In this document: one piece after another, positions 63,968-64,000 of the stretch
Position numbering within the stretch: the stretch's first letter is position 1
Layout: each line of letters starts with the position of its first letter
Source of the DNA: a virus
Virus record (IMG/VR): IMGVR_UViG_3300009068_000001
Coordinates: 1-64,000 of that record
DNA: 64,000 nucleotides
Strand: one strand, 5' to 3'
Notes under the pieces: generated by a model
Databases searched by the model: none
Told to the model about the DNA's origin: nothing
The model's input: only the letters and a program-made list of their open reading frames with translations
Program-made: the position numbers and the translations under genes

Positions 63968-64000
63968 TAGAATGTCACCGAACCTGTTCCAGCAGTAAAT
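63967..64000 (-). CDS. 3'-end of a further fibre gene (truncated by the window)
   Basis: The last bases, read on the minus strand, give FTAGTGSVTF followed by TAA, overlapping the ATG at 63967. The 'AGTGSVTF' ending is usual for phage fibre proteins. Only ten residues are visible. Confidence 0.4.
   Translation of the reverse strand, partial: FTAGTGSVTF

Noticed and set aside
1-64000. CRISPR arrays, tRNA genes, insertion sequences
   Set aside because: No regularly spaced direct repeats, no cloverleaf with a GTTCRA T-loop in proper register, and no transposase-like gene with terminal repeats was seen.

Overview
This window is part of a large tailed-phage genome, a myovirus of an actinobacterial host. 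The virion genes show the contractile tail directly: sheath (55873-57657), tail tube (55226-55858), a tape measure with an M23 peptidase (51861-54233), a gp25-like wedge protein, a baseplate-J protein, an OB-fold spike and hub proteins. The host is inferred from two WhiB-like Fe-S regulators, a DUF4192-like protein, a BldC/MerR-type helix-turn-helix protein, an MSMEG_6728-type pyrimidine-dimer glycosylase and a SpoVS-like protein. The sequence looks AT-leaning for an actinophage, which would fit a low-GC planktonic actinobacterium; that last step is inference. Terminase, portal, capsid and integrase genes are not recognised here, so the window is an incomplete genome, and genes run off both ends.

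Layout. (1) 1-8113, plus strand: many small genes around a MoxR-type AAA+ ATPase and a large VWA protein with an HExxH motif, plus a DNA-repair glycosylase and a HicA-like protein. A 12-14 nt repeat (CCAACACAAACA) recurs between genes, and a 255-nt gene-free stretch holds a long-range 13-bp stem. (2) 8180-19985, minus strand: B12-dependent ribonucleotide reductase, a TGT/DpdA-like protein, a HAD-like protein and a nucleotidyltransferase, then about fifteen small, mostly disordered genes of unknown role, ending in a holin-like membrane protein. (3) 20070-23800, plus strand: an island with a secreted 849-aa surface protein, two holin candidates, a CHAP endolysin and a 30-aa membrane peptide, closed by a bidirectional terminator. 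(4) 23881-42058, minus strand: nucleotide, repair and replication genes, including metallophosphoesterase, SpoVS, dNMP kinase, PD-(D/E)XK nucleases, a Cas4-like Fe-S nuclease, RecA, family A polymerase, SSB, SF2 helicase, CHC2/TOPRIM primase, DnaB, a DnaC-like loader and a winged-helix initiator with an AT-rich palindrome cluster (candidate origin) inside its gene. (5) 42090-64000, minus strand: the tail module, read from the fibres at high coordinates through neck, sheath, tube, chaperone, tape measure and baseplate to a gpI-like adhesin.

How the genes fit together. The replication set looks nearly self-sufficient: initiator, loader, helicase, primase, PolA, SSB and RecA, with nucleotides supplied by the class II reductase and dNMP kinase. 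Control genes are interspersed (two WhiB-like, MerR-like, BldC-like, RHH). Lysis is set apart on the opposite strand. Stop and start codons overlap almost throughout, so operons are long and translation is probably coupled.

The most unusual items are: a 26-cysteine insertion inside the jelly-roll domain of a tail-fibre protein; a run of four tiny Lys-rich proteins (three with Cys clusters, one with an EF-hand loop) beside the neck genes; a WhiB-like protein with stretched cysteine spacing; the MoxR/VWA-zincin pair; a likely frameshifted tail chaperone; and a beta domain shared by the sheath and the baseplate-J protein. Several genes of 30-58 codons are annotated here from direct reading of the bases.
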